Assembly: GCA_026770025.1 (NCBI GenBank)
Contig: JAMXDE010000049.1
Span: forward strand, 62,001-126,000
DNA length: 64,000 bases
Reading direction: 5' to 3'
From: Craspedostauros australis
Lineage: Eukaryota > Bacillariophyta > Bacillariophyceae > Mastogloiales > Achnanthaceae
The translations under genes and the position numbers were made by a program. The notes under the pieces are model-generated. The model had not been told where the DNA came from and made no database searches. It saw nothing but the letters and a program-made list of their open reading frames with translations. Below are positions 34,401 through 44,873 of the stretch, one piece after another. Positions within the stretch are counted from its first letter, which is position 1, and every line of letters begins with the position of its first letter.

Positions 34401-35797
34401 GCGCTCTCCGCGTTAACCCCTTCGACATCCAGATGACAATCACCATCATCGATAAGGCCCTCATCATGGATCATCAGGAAAGAGAAGGACGGCGATACCG
34501 TGACATCGACTTCGTCTCCAACTCGCCCAGCGACAAGTGGGTGCACAACGTGCTGCGAGATTTGCGCGACGCCACCCGCAAACCAACGGGCGGTGCCGGC
34601 AGCGGCGCTGGCTCCAGCTGCGCCACACCGGCCGACGGCGGCAGCACGCCATTCAGCTACACACCTCGCACCAACCGCGACAACAGCCAGCTGCAAGGAA
34701 CGGCGGCATTCCTCGCCAAAGAGGCAGTGCAAGCCTTCGCTCACCTCAACATGCGCAAGCTCAAGCAAGCGTACGACAGGACCACCAAGCGAGTTCTCAT
34801 CCTGGACTTCAACGGCACCATCGTGCTCAAGGAGCCACCGGGCAAGTACCTCAAGCGAGAGATTCTGGGAACGTCAGGCAACAAGCCACCGCCGCAGGTG
34901 CTGGATGCGCTGGGCAGGTTGTGCAACGACCCGCGCAACACGGTGTACGTCGTGTCCGGCGATTCCTCCGACAACGTCATCAATGCGCTCGGCCACATCC
35001 CAAATCTAGGCCTCGCCGTCAGCAACGGTGCCAAGTTCTCCGCACCCATGGTGGAAGGCGAGACGGAACGTCGGTGGCAGACGTTCGACCTGGGCGTCGA
35101 TTGGGAAGCCGTCAAGGCGGTCGCGCATCCAGTCCTCTCCAAATACACCGCCCGATCCAACGGCTCCTTCGTCAAGCTCACCAAGTTCAGCATCGGCTGG
35201 TCGTACTACTCCTGCGATCCTGAGTGGGGGTCGTTGCAGGCATCACACTTGGTCCTGGAGCTGGAGTCGGAACTGAGGGCCTTCGATGTTCGATTCGTCA
35301 CGTTGAAGGGCATCATAGAGGTCGTACCGCGACGTCTCAACAAGGGACTCATCGTCAAGAAGGTACTGAGAGATATCTCCCAGCAAAGCCACGGCGAGGA
35401 AGGGCTGGATTTCATCATGTGCATGGGCGACGACATTTCCGACGAGAAGATGTTCACCTCCGTCTTCTCCTTCATTGCCGAGATGGACGATGCTGACCAT
35501 GTGGTGCCAGGACCTCCCGTCCTCAATGAAGATGGAACTCCGGAGGACAAGCCGTCCACTGCGATGGTGCCAGCGCACGGCGACGCGGCAGTCCATGGAC
35601 AAGAGTCCAACAGCATGATCCGCGATCCATTGTACGCCTACACAGTCGCCGTCGGAAAGAAGCCAAGCCACGCGTCGATGTGGGTTAACGACGCCCAGGA
35701 GGTTGCGAACATCCTGGTTCTGCTGGGGACTGGCACGCTTCCTGCTGGAGGAGTGCCGGTGTGGCAGCACGAGAATGCCACCCATCTATTCACTTAA
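31441..35797 (+). CDS. CBM20 - trehalose-6-phosphate synthase - phosphatase-like protein, two exons
   Basis: A 1361-residue product from exons 31441-33640 and 33912-35797. The 271-bp intron has a GTACGT donor and a TACAG acceptor, and joining across it restores QLNAALSLPTVDA, matching the QSVLSLPE segment of plant enzymes. Residues ~10-200 are a starch-binding CBM20 split by low-complexity insertions. A glycosyltransferase-20 domain spans ~458-950 (WIHDYHLSLLP, FFLHIPFPTSQIFRE, REGLNHWPMEY, ALRVNPFD) and a HAD phosphatase-like domain ~1025-1330 (LDFNGTIV, MCMGDDISDE). Key sites look degenerate. Where OtsA-like enzymes have RLDxxKG the sequence is GQRLSGIS, so the UDP-binding Lys becomes Ser. 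The N-terminal NRLP Arg becomes His (FHLP), and the second Asp of DxDGT is Asn. By comparison with plant class II TPS and yeast Tps3/Tsl1, a regulatory role is more likely than catalysis. CBM20 could tether it to storage glucan. Confidence 0.9.
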
Positions 35798-36283
35798 CTG
35801 CCGAGGCCGATCGAAGACTCTCTAACATGATACAATACAATCGTACATGCGTATTGTATGGATGATACTCCAACAACAATACACTCACGAGGAGAGTACT
35901 AAAAACAAATGCCATCGTGTTAAGTCTGTGTCGGAAGGACAATGGATCACCAACACTCACACCGCGCTGCAGAGTACTCCCTCGAAAGGCGACACCTGTT
36001 GACACTCCTGCTTGCAATGGTGTGTGTGACGATGACTCTGATCAGTCTCGACTGCTTCTCTCCACGGAATCAGCGCAATGAAGTGAATGTCTCTGCTAGT
36101 CTGCCGCCAGTCGTGTGCCGCTTGCAGCCTGTGCCAAGACTGTATCGACCCAGGCTGCTCACGACGCTATCTTCCAGTTTCGGACGGGTGGCTCGCGCAC
36201 ATCGCGATGCCAAGTGAGGAACCGTAGCATCTATCCTCGTTGCTGAAGTACCCCGGCACACGAATGCACGACTGGAAAGATAG
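35798..36283. other. Intergenic DNA before the Mutator-like element
   Basis: This is the 3' flank of the TPS-TPP gene up to the transposon target-site duplication. No gene is seen. Confidence 0.5.
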
Positions 36284-36292
36284 GTTTCGTGA
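36284..36292 (+). repeat. Target-site duplication, left copy (GTTTCGTGA)
   Basis: The nine bases GTTTCGTGA directly abut the left terminal inverted repeat and recur in the same orientation at 38566-38574 directly after the right one. Confidence 0.9.
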
Positions 36293-36745
36293 GAGGAAAT
36301 TCATTAACCAGCCCTTTTGAAGTGCCGATTTGCATCAACCAGCCTGTTTTTGCAACACTTAGTGGCACAAAACGTCCAATTGTCCATGCGACATCCCATG
36401 GACACAGGGATTTCGCATCGACTGCCATGGTTAGTGCATAAATATAGACTACCTGTACCACACAGGAAAACTTCAAGCCACATCATATTATACATGTTCA
36501 TCATCATCTTCATATTGCCAGTATAGTCCACACGAATGTAAATCATCCAATGAGGGAAATACGTGACTAGTTTAGTTGTAGATATGTACATCATCCATCT
36601 GTTTGCTCCAATTTCTTGCGTTGTGGATCGTATTCTGACGACATCTTCATTGCAAAGGGCAAAAATAGTACAGTTTAACAAATTCAGCGCATTGAAGGCA
36701 TTCCAATGGGTATACAAATAGCTTGTCAGTGACTGGATCCATCTA
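36293..36745 (+). repeat. Left long terminal inverted repeat of the MULE
   Basis: It is the reverse complement of ~38113-38565. Shared landmarks read inwards are CATTAACCAGCCCTTTTGAA, TGCATCAACCAGCCTGTTTT, ATAGACTACCTG, TACATCATCCATCTGTTTGC and GCATTCCAATGGG. The inner edge is gradual and approximate. Confidence 0.85.
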
Positions 36746-36779
36746 GAAGGTGTTGCGGATTGTACGCGGCCAAATCACG

Positions 36780-38112
36780 GGATACCGCACGGTGGCTGTG
36801 TGCAGTGTGCAGGGTGTTGACCAAACCTTCATATGAAAGATTCAACATTTACCATTCCACCAATGTCATCATAGCAACGACGCTTCTATGGGTACGGGGG
36901 TGGCTTGCGAGGATCTGGGTCCTTCTGGAAGGAGTGCTGGCACCCAAATCTATGAATCTCGTGATACTGTGCGGTACGCATGGCGCTGTACTGTACTCCG
37001 CATATCTATGCATTTGGCAGGCCGTTTTGAGAGGTCCAACCAACCTCACTACTCCAATCATACTCCAGAGAGTACGGACATGAATTTTGAAGTCTTTGAT
37101 TCATCAGGAACGGATCCAACTCTATGGATGCAGATATCACACAGTAGTGATTGGTACGCATCGCACTGTACATTAATTTGGATGTTTGTACACAGGAACT
37201 GGCAATCGTATTCCAATCCAACGCTCCGACCACACCAATCATACGCCAAAGAGTATGAAAATGAAGTTTGAAGTTCTTTATCCGTTTGGAAGGGATCGCA
37301 ATCTATGGATGCTGATATCACACTGTACTGAACCGTCCGCGTCACACTGTATAGTGTTCTGAGAATACGTGCATATAAAATGTTGGCCATATTGTAATCG
37401 AATGCTTGGATGACTCCGACAACACTCCAATGGGTGCGGCCATGAAGTTTGAAGTATTGGATCCATCTGGAAGCAATCCAAAGCTGGGGATAAAATTATC
37501 TGGTGATGCTGTTTGGGAGGGGGCTTTACGATGCGCATTGCGCTGTGCAGCCTTCTGTGGATATGTTCATTCGGCCGGCTGGCTTGAGAGATCCGACCAA
37601 CCGCGCTGCGTCAAGTAGACTCGGAAGGCTGTGGCCATGGAGGTTGAAGTCCCATATCCATTTGGAAGGGGTCCCTTTCTACGGATGCTGAAGTGGAGTG
37701 TCACTGAGCGGCGTGATGACATGTGGATCACCTGGGCGCATACCGATATGTCTTCCTGGAGGATTCACGGCTTCAAACCCCATGTCTGTGCTCTGTGGAA
37801 TGCGTTCGGATTCACCAAAGTGTTGGATTTGAATATGACCGCCAATGTCTATGCACATATTCTCAGAACGCTGTACAGCGTGACGCGTACTGTTCAGAAC
37901 CGCGTGATATCAGCATCCGTAGAATTGGATCCCTTCCTGACGGATCAAAGACTTCAAACTTCATGTCCTTACTCTTTGGAGTGTTCTTGGAGTGATGTGG
38001 CTGATCGGATCTCTCAAAATGGCCTGCCGAATGCATAGATATGCAGAAGACTGTACAGTGCAATGCGCACCACACAGTATCACGCGATTCACAGATTTGG
38101 ATACCAGCATCT
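36780..38112. repeat. ~180-bp internal tandem repeats of the MULE, in two opposed arrays
   Basis: Landmarks of one unit (a CTGTAC-containing core, a GATATCA motif with GCATCC, then TTTGAAGT and GGATCC) recur near 36986, 37166, 37348 and about 37540, giving a period close to 180 bp. Beyond about 37830 the same unit recurs in reverse orientation (cores at 37871 and 38051, exactly 180 bp apart). The arms are thus inverted relative to each other, and units are about three-quarters identical by eye. Confidence 0.8.
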
Positions 38113-38565
38113 CTTCCAGATGGATTTAGATACCCACAAGCTAATAATATGCCCATTGGAATGCTCTCCATGCTCTTATCTTGTTAGAATGAAATGTTTT
38201 TGTCCTTTCCATTGAACGTGTCGTCAGAATACGCTCCACATCACAAGGAATTGGAGCAAACAGATGGATGATGTACACATCTACAACTAAGGTAGCCATT
38301 TATTCCTTTTACTAGATGCATTAAATTTTAGTGGACTATTTGATTGCATTCTATGGTGATTATGCTAAACATGTATGATGTGGCTTATACTTTTCGTGTG
38401 TAGTGCAGGTAGTCTACATTTATACCTAAACTTGCGAGTCGATGTGAGATTTTGTGTCCACGGGACGTCGTATGGACATTTGGACGTTTTGGGTCGCTAA
38501 GAAACACAAAACAGGCTGGTTGATGCAAATCGGCACTTCAAAAGGGCTGGTTAATGAATTTCCTC
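38113..38565 (-). repeat. Right long terminal inverted repeat of the MULE
   Basis: The partner of 36293-36745, ending GAATTTCCTC immediately before the second GTTTCGTGA. Confidence 0.85.
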
Positions 38566-38574
38566 GTTTCGTGA
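38566..38574 (+). repeat. Target-site duplication, right copy (GTTTCGTGA)
   Basis: Identical to 36284-36292 and flush with the right end of the inverted repeat. Confidence 0.9.
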
Positions 38575-39261
38575 TGAATTCGTCGCACGTCTGATCCGAC
38601 TATTCGATTCGTGGATTGGAATTGCAAAACCCAAACGCGGTTGGACATCAAAGAGCAGAAAACAACGAAACACGCAAAAACACATGTGCGAGAGGCTGAT
38701 GTCGATCGCGGTGAGGTCGCACCCCTGTTGGATTCCAGAAGGGTCGAGGAAGAACACAGAGGAGGCCAAGCCAAGGCAAGCCAAGGCAAGCCAAGGCAAG
38801 CCAAGGCAGGTCCGCGGTGGATCGTCATACTCTCCGCATTGCATCAATCAACGACGCTTCTCACAAGTGTTACAATTAGAATAGAATAACATACATCCAT
38901 CACCTGCTTTCGTCCCTCCGAGAGGTCACTGTCTCGTCTGTTCCATCCACAGACGTGCTACGACAAAGTCCTGCGCCTTCTTTCTGAGACACATCCGGGG
39001 CGGCGCATCACAGGCTGTCGTCACTGCTGTGTAACTCCTCATTGTAACCGCGTGGCGATTCCTCCGTTCTGCGACATCAACTCGAGCAACGCAGCCAACG
39101 ATCAGCAATCGACACGCGATACCATCACACGAAGAACACAGATCATGACCAGCAGTCAGTCAAAAGAGTGAGGTGATTGTGATTGTGATTGTGCTTGGCA
39201 TGGCCTGGCATGGCTTGACTGGCTGGGGCGAGTCTGAGTTTGCAAGAGCACGATTCTGATC
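38575..39261. other. Intergenic region with a 10-bp minisatellite
   Basis: No gene is seen. A 10-bp tandem repeat (AAGCCAAGGC, about four and a half copies) lies at 38764-38808, and GATTGT/GGCATGGC short repeats lie near 39175-39220. Confidence 0.55.
38764..38808 (+). repeat. 10-bp minisatellite (AAGCCAAGGC)n
   Basis: Perfect or near-perfect tandem copies of AAGCCAAGGC. Confidence 0.9.
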
Positions 39262-41607
39262 ATGATGACAACTCTCCTACTCGTGCTCCAAACTCACATT
39301 CCTGCTTTCCTCCATCCATCCATTCCACCATTCAACCATCCATCCATCCATCCATTCAATCTGCAACCTCGACTACCCTACTGTACATCTCTTTCGGCAA
39401 AATGGTGCAATATCAATGAACCCATACCATTACGTACGAGGACGGATAGTGACGACGCCACCTGCGAATGGATCAAACAGGTGCACCTTGCATGTCAAAA
39501 GCATGACTTGGCAATGGTTCAAGGTCTCGTCGAATCTTATGCGGATGCGGTGGCCATTCCTTCCAACACGGTAGACCATGGCGGCAACACTGTGCTTCAT
39601 AGCGCATGTCGGTTTGGACACACGAGTATCGTCGAGTACTTGGTGAACTCTGGTCGAATCGATGTGGATGTCAACATCCAAAACAAAGAAGGGTTCACAC
39701 CATTCCATTTTGCGTGTCAGTTTGGACACATGGGCGTAGTTGAGTTCTTGGTAGAATCGAATGGAATAGATGTGAATGCCAACATCCAAGCCAACAATGG
39801 TTGGACACCACTCTACCTTGCTTGCTGGACTGAGCACATGGCTGTTGTTGAGTATGTGATGGAGTCAGATCGAATTGACGCAGATATCAATATCAAAGGC
39901 AGTGACGGTCTGACAGCACTTCATGTTGCCTGTTGGCACGGCAACAGAGATCTTGTTGCATATCTGATGGAATCTGGTCAAGTCCGGGTTACCATGGAAA
40001 GCAACCGCGGCTACACCTTGATTTATTACACCTGCTGGAATAAGCGACCCGATGTGCTCGAGTACTTGGTGCAATCCAACCATATCGATGTTGACGCCTA
40101 CATCAACAAACAGAACGATCAGGGCGACACGCCACTGCATGCCGCGTGTGCCTTCGGTGGCATCGATCTGCTGAGGTATGTGATGGAGTCGGATGAGATC
40201 GGCGTCGATATCAACGTCAACGTCCGAAACGATATGGGGGATACCAGCCTCCAATTGGCCTTTCGCCGCAAAGAACAGGAGATCATCGCATATTTGTTGG
40301 AGTGGGATTGGCTCAGTTTTCGACCCGAGGCGATGAGGCCAAACCGCGATGGTGACTCGTTGCTGCATGTTGTCTGCGAAGGGGGGACAAGAGATGCGAT
40401 TGCAAGCCTGATGGAGTCCCATTACATCGATGTCAACAGCATGCTTGGTATTGATGGTAACGGCAACGGTAGCATGCGGAACAGCAAAGGAGACACACCA
40501 CTCCACACCGCTCTGAGCTCTTGCACCGAGGTGGGTGCGGTTGAGTATCTGATGAACTATGATCGCATCCTCACCAGCATCCAGCTTCACACTCAGAACA
40601 ATGATGGGAATACGCCGTTTCATATTGCGTGTGGGAATCCATCATTCTCCTGGCACGTCTTTTGGTGCTTGAAGGACTGCAACCTACTCAACATCAATCA
40701 CAACACCAACGTCAACGGAATCAATGCAAACGTCGACAAAGATGACATCTTCAACATCCAAAACAAGCATGGGAATACGCCACTCCACATTGCTTGCTTG
40801 AAAGGAGACGACTACTTCATCCAGCATCTGCTGCTGTCGTGCAAGGTCAATGCTAGCCTGAACATCCAAAACAAAGATGGTGACACACCCCTTCACATTG
40901 CGTTCAACAGGGGCATGTTCTTCACCATCAATCATGCCGCCAGACTTCGTCACGTCTTCGACTTCATCCAACGGCAGGTCGTTCCCACAGCCAACCTCAG
41001 CGTTCTCAACATTAAGCATGACGGCGGCGGTAGTGATGGTGGTGGCGATACTGTTGGCGCGATGAGGATCATCCAACAGCTGATGGAGAATGCCACAGCA
41101 ATCGCGAACATCCAGAATCATGAGGGCACCACGCTCCTCCATCTTGTGTGCGAGAAGGGCGACGATTTCGTCCTTCGAAATCTGATCGGATGTGACTCAG
41201 TGGATGCCACGTTACGGAACAGCAAAGGCGATACAGCATTGCACTGCGTTTGTATTTTCAGAGGCGCAGATGGAGAACCGTCGGAGAATGGGAAAGAGAG
41301 CGATGATGGTAAGATGCGAGTTGCGAAGATGGAGACGTTGGTGAAATCGCCGAACGTGAATGTGGATGTGAACATGACGGACGGCGAAGGTGATACAGTG
41401 TTACACCGTGCAGTGAAAGCTGGTTGTTTAGAGGTGGTTAAGTACCTGGTGACGCTGAATACGACCGATCGCCATGCGCGGGGCAAACATGGCCTCACAC
41501 CGTTGCAGTGCGCAAAGAGGGGACATTGCGCATGGAAAATGTTGGCAGCGTTGATGTCGAAGCCGGTCGATCGTGCCATAGAATACGACCGACTGCGATC
41601 GTGGTGA
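39262..41607 (+). CDS. Ankyrin-repeat protein (about 14 repeats)
   Basis: Up to 781 residues in one frame. From residue ~70 onward the sequence is built of ankyrin repeats with the GxTPLHxAC...G consensus (GNTVLHSACRFGH, GFTPFHFACQFGH, GWTPLYLACWTEH, GLTALHVACWHGN, GDTPLHAACAFGG, GNTPLHIACLKGD and more). Many units are separated by [IVT]DVxxNIQN-type linkers with Asn/Asp-rich insertions. Ankyrin arrays act as protein-binding scaffolds; no enzymatic or membrane segment is seen. The start is uncertain: the first ~35 codons (MMTTLLLVLQTHIPAF, then HPS/PFN repeats) arise from a CATC-rich stretch that looks like untranslated leader. No other Met occurs before residue ~84, so an upstream exon is possible. 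Confidence 0.85.
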   Translation: MMTTLLLVLQTHIPAFLHPSIPPFNHPSIHPFNLQPRLPYCTSLSAKWCNINEPIPLRTRTDSDDATCEWIKQVHLACQKHDLAMVQGLVESYADAVAIPSNTVDHGGNTVLHSACRFGHTSIVEYLVNSGRIDVDVNIQNKEGFTPFHFACQFGHMGVVEFLVESNGIDVNANIQANNGWTPLYLACWTEHMAVVEYVMESDRIDADINIKGSDGLTALHVACWHGNRDLVAYLMESGQVRVTMESNRGYTLIYYTCWNKRPDVLEYLVQSNHIDVDAYINKQNDQGDTPLHAACAFGGIDLLRYVMESDEIGVDINVNVRNDMGDTSLQLAFRRKEQEIIAYLLEWDWLSFRPEAMRPNRDGDSLLHVVCEGGTRDAIASLMESHYIDVNSMLGIDGNGNGSMRNSKGDTPLHTALSSCTEVGAVEYLMNYDRILTSIQLHTQNNDGNTPFHIACGNPSFSWHVFWCLKDCNLLNINHNTNVNGINANVDKDDIFNIQNKHGNTPLHIACLKGDDYFIQHLLLSCKVNASLNIQNKDGDTPLHIAFNRGMFFTINHAARLRHVFDFIQRQVVPTANLSVLNIKHDGGGSDGGGDTVGAMRIIQQLMENATAIANIQNHEGTTLLHLVCEKGDDFVLRNLIGCDSVDATLRNSKGDTALHCVCIFRGADGEPSENGKESDDGKMRVAKMETLVKSPNVNVDVNMTDGEGDTVLHRAVKAGCLEVVKYLVTLNTTDRHARGKHGLTPLQCAKRGHCAWKMLAALMSKPVDRAIEYDRLRSW

Positions 41608-42896
41608 CGATGATAGCGATGGCACCGAGGCTGCAGTGGTAGAGGTATTGAACAGAAAGAGGCGATTTCGGGATGTCGCACGCTGTCCGTGAGAAACGAG
41701 TCAAGCGCCAAATGAGAGATGGAAGCGGTCTCATCGGGGTCGTCGCATTTCAACCAGCCTAATCTCCTATTCTGCGCTGGAATAAGGCGAAGTGCGCATG
41801 ATATTATGGAAAATAGCATGGATACGAATGGCAATGCTGCTGTGGAGTGCACTCTAGAGTCCTCATAATCACAGAACTCTCATCCATCACTACCCTCCTC
41901 AATAACGCTCTGCATGGCACACCATCGTTGCTCCCGCAACACATGTCTCGGCGGTGCAGTCTCCCGCACTCCTCCAATCGCCACCGCAGCCAGCTGCCGA
42001 CGGATCGCTTCCCGCTGCGTATAGTAATGTTGATCTCACTTTGATTGGCTTGAACACCCGAGCGTCGCTGGTGGAGATGTCCAAAGACGTCACCGTTGCA
42101 CACACTCGTTGCACCGCCACATGTTTCCGTGCAATCACAATCCCTTCAATTGCGTGGTACGGAGGATCTGCTCTACACCAAATCGTAGACTTCACATGAC
42201 CACGACTAAAAACATAGCAAGTGCAATCGTGGACAAATCCAAAGTCCATTCGTGGCATCATATGCAAGATCCACGACAGAAAAGACACATCATGTTGCGC
42301 AGAGCGTGGAAGCAACAACATCACCAAAGCAGACGAAGACGCAACCAAACAGAAGAGAAGATTGCAACAAGACAGCAACGCTCTGATGCATTGATGGGCT
42401 GATGCACACCTATTATACTTCTCTTGGTCTTCAGGTACCAGACCTGCTCGCGCCCTGATCTCCACAAGAACCGGCCCGAACTGATGCGCATCGGTTGGAA
42501 ACCGGACCAACCTCATTGCTATTGATCTGCAACAGCGGCGCTGCGCTCGCATTGGTGCCACCATCTTACTCATAGTAGTACTGCGAGCTGGAGCACTCCC
42601 ACTGCCTTGCATTTCCTTGCATCGCCTTGCACCGCAGGAACACCACAGTCTCGCAGGTGGTGGACAAACGGATAACACCAGCGAGCATCAAGGTGAAACG
42701 CATTCGAAAGAGAAAGTGCTCAACACGAACATCACGCCCGTACATATTGCACATATTGCGCATATCGTGCATATCGTGCATATCGTATCAGTAGTCGTAC
42801 AGCCAGAAAGCAACATAGCAACACAGCAACATAGCAATACAGCAACACGATACTCGTACGTCTTCCCAAGAGGACGATCTCCATTGCATTGGCAAG
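41608..42896. other. Intergenic region before the MGSCLSS protein
   Basis: Frames on the minus strand around 41.9-42.7 kb lack ATG starts and motifs. Just upstream of the next gene are ATATCGTGC-type repeats (about 42743-42787) and ATAGCAACACAGCAAC repeats (about 42807-42847), probably within its promoter or leader. Confidence 0.45.
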
Positions 42897-44291
42897 ATGG
42901 GAAGTTGTTTGTCGTCAGGATCGAGCAATGCCAGATATGGCGAATACGAGACCAGGAACATCGGCAGGGCGGTGGTGGCAATGTCGGAAGGCAAGGTGGA
43001 TCTGGAGCAGCTGCTGAAGCTGTGGCAATCTTCCAACAGCCACCGGAATGAGGCTCTTCGGATGATACCCGGACGCGTCGCCGCATGCCCGCACGAAGCC
43101 AGAAAGAAGGACAAGCACGATGACTACCCCATCCACACCCTCTGCGATCACCACCCAACCATGGAAGCTAATAATACCGACCTGATCAACGCCATCAACG
43201 CGCTCGTCGGTGCATTTCCGGAGGCCCTCTTGATTGAGAGTGGGATGGCCTCGCTCCCGTTGCATATGGCCAGCAGCTATTTGCCAGCCGAGGTCGCCAG
43301 CCGCGTTCTGCAGCACAATACCGAGGCTGCATCCAAGCAGCGCCGGTACGGAGGCCTGGCACTTCATTGGACCGCGATGCGCTATGTCGAGCGCGCGGAA
43401 GCTGGGCAGCTCAGTTTCTTGATAGAGCAGCTGTGGGCTTATCCTTTGGGTTCCACGACGAATGACTACGAAGAGAGAACCGCGTTGCGCAGAGCGTGCT
43501 GCGTCGATCTGGAAGATGTTCGAGTGGACGGAGACTCGGCGAACACGATGATGGGGGCGAACGTCCTCCTAGAGCGCTGCTACGTGGTAGCTGTCATCAT
43601 GCTGCTCTTCGCACAGTACGCGGCCACGTCCGAAGATGACGACGTTGAAAAAACTGGCGCTAGCGGTGCAGTGAACAGCACCGCAAACGATGTCGCCGGA
43701 GATGCAGCCAGTGACGAAGGCGACGGCAACGACAATATCGATAGCGAAAGCGATAGCGATAGCAAGGAGAAGACACCCAGTGCCCCAAACAACGACGAGA
43801 CGAGGCAACAGCCACAGCAGACGAAAAAGGAGAAGTTGGCGAAGATACTGGCGACACTTCTGGAAGCGGCGAAGGAGGACACGTTATCATGCGTCCAAGT
43901 TCCAGGAATCCTGTTTGCATTGGCACAGCACTACAGCTCCTGCCAGGTCCCCGAATTCATCGTCCAAATGATCACCAGCCGGCACCAGTGCCAGTTTCTT
44001 CAGTGCGAAGGACGCAGCGGGAAGTTTCCAGTGCAATGCATCGCACCATGTGGCGCGTGGCACGATATTGATGGAGAAGACTTGACGTGGGTGTTCCGCC
44101 GTCAGCACGAAACCATGCTCTTCACCATGCTGCGCGGCTTTCCGTGGGAATTCGCTCCACCCCTCAGCAACGTCAACAGCAACAGCATTCTCACTGACAA
44201 GATGCCGCCTGGCAAAGACGGTTGTGACGATGAAAGTCAGGCCGAGGAAGTGGAGTTAGAAGAGCTGTCACACAACATTGATGGCGCATGA
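42897..44291 (+). CDS. Putatively N-myristoylated protein with ankyrin-like segments
   Basis: A 464-residue protein starting MGSCLSSGSS. Gly2 and Ser6 fit the N-myristoylation pattern and Cys4 is placed for palmitoylation, so membrane attachment is likely. Residues ~85-190 contain helical pairs such as LVGAFPEALLIESGMASLPLHMAS and RRYGGLALHWTAMRY, which recall the divergent ankyrin-like repeats (FPEAL...LPLHxA) that I associate with diatom proteins. Residues ~245-315 are an acidic, Ser/Asp-rich linker followed by a basic KKEKLAKIL helix. A second folded part (~325-420) has several Cys and His residues. The tail is acidic. No catalytic motif is visible. Single exon. The family is not recognised by name. 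Confidence 0.8.
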   Translation: MGSCLSSGSSNARYGEYETRNIGRAVVAMSEGKVDLEQLLKLWQSSNSHRNEALRMIPGRVAACPHEARKKDKHDDYPIHTLCDHHPTMEANNTDLINAINALVGAFPEALLIESGMASLPLHMASSYLPAEVASRVLQHNTEAASKQRRYGGLALHWTAMRYVERAEAGQLSFLIEQLWAYPLGSTTNDYEERTALRRACCVDLEDVRVDGDSANTMMGANVLLERCYVVAVIMLLFAQYAATSEDDDVEKTGASGAVNSTANDVAGDAASDEGDGNDNIDSESDSDSKEKTPSAPNNDETRQQPQQTKKEKLAKILATLLEAAKEDTLSCVQVPGILFALAQHYSSCQVPEFIVQMITSRHQCQFLQCEGRSGKFPVQCIAPCGAWHDIDGEDLTWVFRRQHETMLFTMLRGFPWEFAPPLSNVNSNSILTDKMPPGKDGCDDESQAEEVELEELSHNIDGA

Positions 44292-44873
44292 GAAACCATC
44301 ACGAACTAACGACAAGACGACAAAATGACGACGACGACGACGACGCAGGAAGCAGCTATCCATCACACGAGCGCAATACAATGTTACATTCTCTGAACAT
44401 CAAATCTATCTCACCCGTATGTGGGCTTTGTGGCATCGGTGTTACAATGCACATGCTCCTCGTTGCCATGCACGATGACTTCGCTTGTACAACGTTGATG
44501 CATTGCGCGTACGAAACAGAGAGTGCTGTCTTGCAACCGGGGGACACATACAGTAGGAGAATTCCATCCATCGAATGCCGATACGATGCGGCGATTCGTG
44601 ATGTCTCTCCATGGCAGCCCGTCCAAGGAAACGAAAGTGGCTCCTCCACACGTACAACATGTCGTACACAACGTGGCAGATCGGTTGGTGCTGACAGGAG
44701 AGGAATACACAAGAGAGAGAGAGAGAGGTTGTTGATCTATTGATGGTCTTACTATGCTCGTGTCTAAAGTCAAGGCATGCCGTTGATCCAGACAAACAGC
44801 CCAAACTGGCCCTTAATTTAGGTTATTCCACCTGAGTTGCATGTTGCATACATACTTGGATACATATTCTACC
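44292..44873. other. Convergent intergenic region
   Basis: It lies between two convergent stops and contains a GACGAC run (44328-44347) and an AGAGAG run (about 44712-44728). No gene is supported. Confidence 0.5.

Larger units (their letters stand above)
36293..38565. mobile_element. Non-autonomous Mutator-like (MULE) DNA transposon
   Basis: A 2273-bp element bounded by long inverted repeats and a perfect 9-bp target duplication (GTTTCGTGA). Both ends begin GAGGAAATTCATTAACC read inwards. The inverted repeats stay alignable for about 450 bp (36293-~36745 against ~38113-38565), nearly identical over the outer 60 bp and then diverging. Long terminal inverted repeats with 9-11 bp duplications are typical of the Mutator superfamily. 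The interior is filled with degenerate ~180-bp tandem units and holds no transposase; the short frames inside are read-throughs of the repeats. The copy looks structurally complete but must depend on an autonomous relative elsewhere. The perfect duplication with diverged arms suggests that the arms had already diverged when this copy inserted, or that the insertion is moderately old. Confidence 0.9.

Noticed and set aside
37006-38038. Repeated peptide (YSVTRTVQ...ISAS...LDPF) on both strands
   Set aside because: It looked like a conserved small protein family, but it is the translation of the 180-bp repeats inside the Mutator-like element, with frames broken by the unit boundaries.
42743-42850. 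Short regular repeats that resemble a small CRISPR-like array
   Set aside because: Units of about 12 bp with no unique spacers; simple microsatellite-type repeats.
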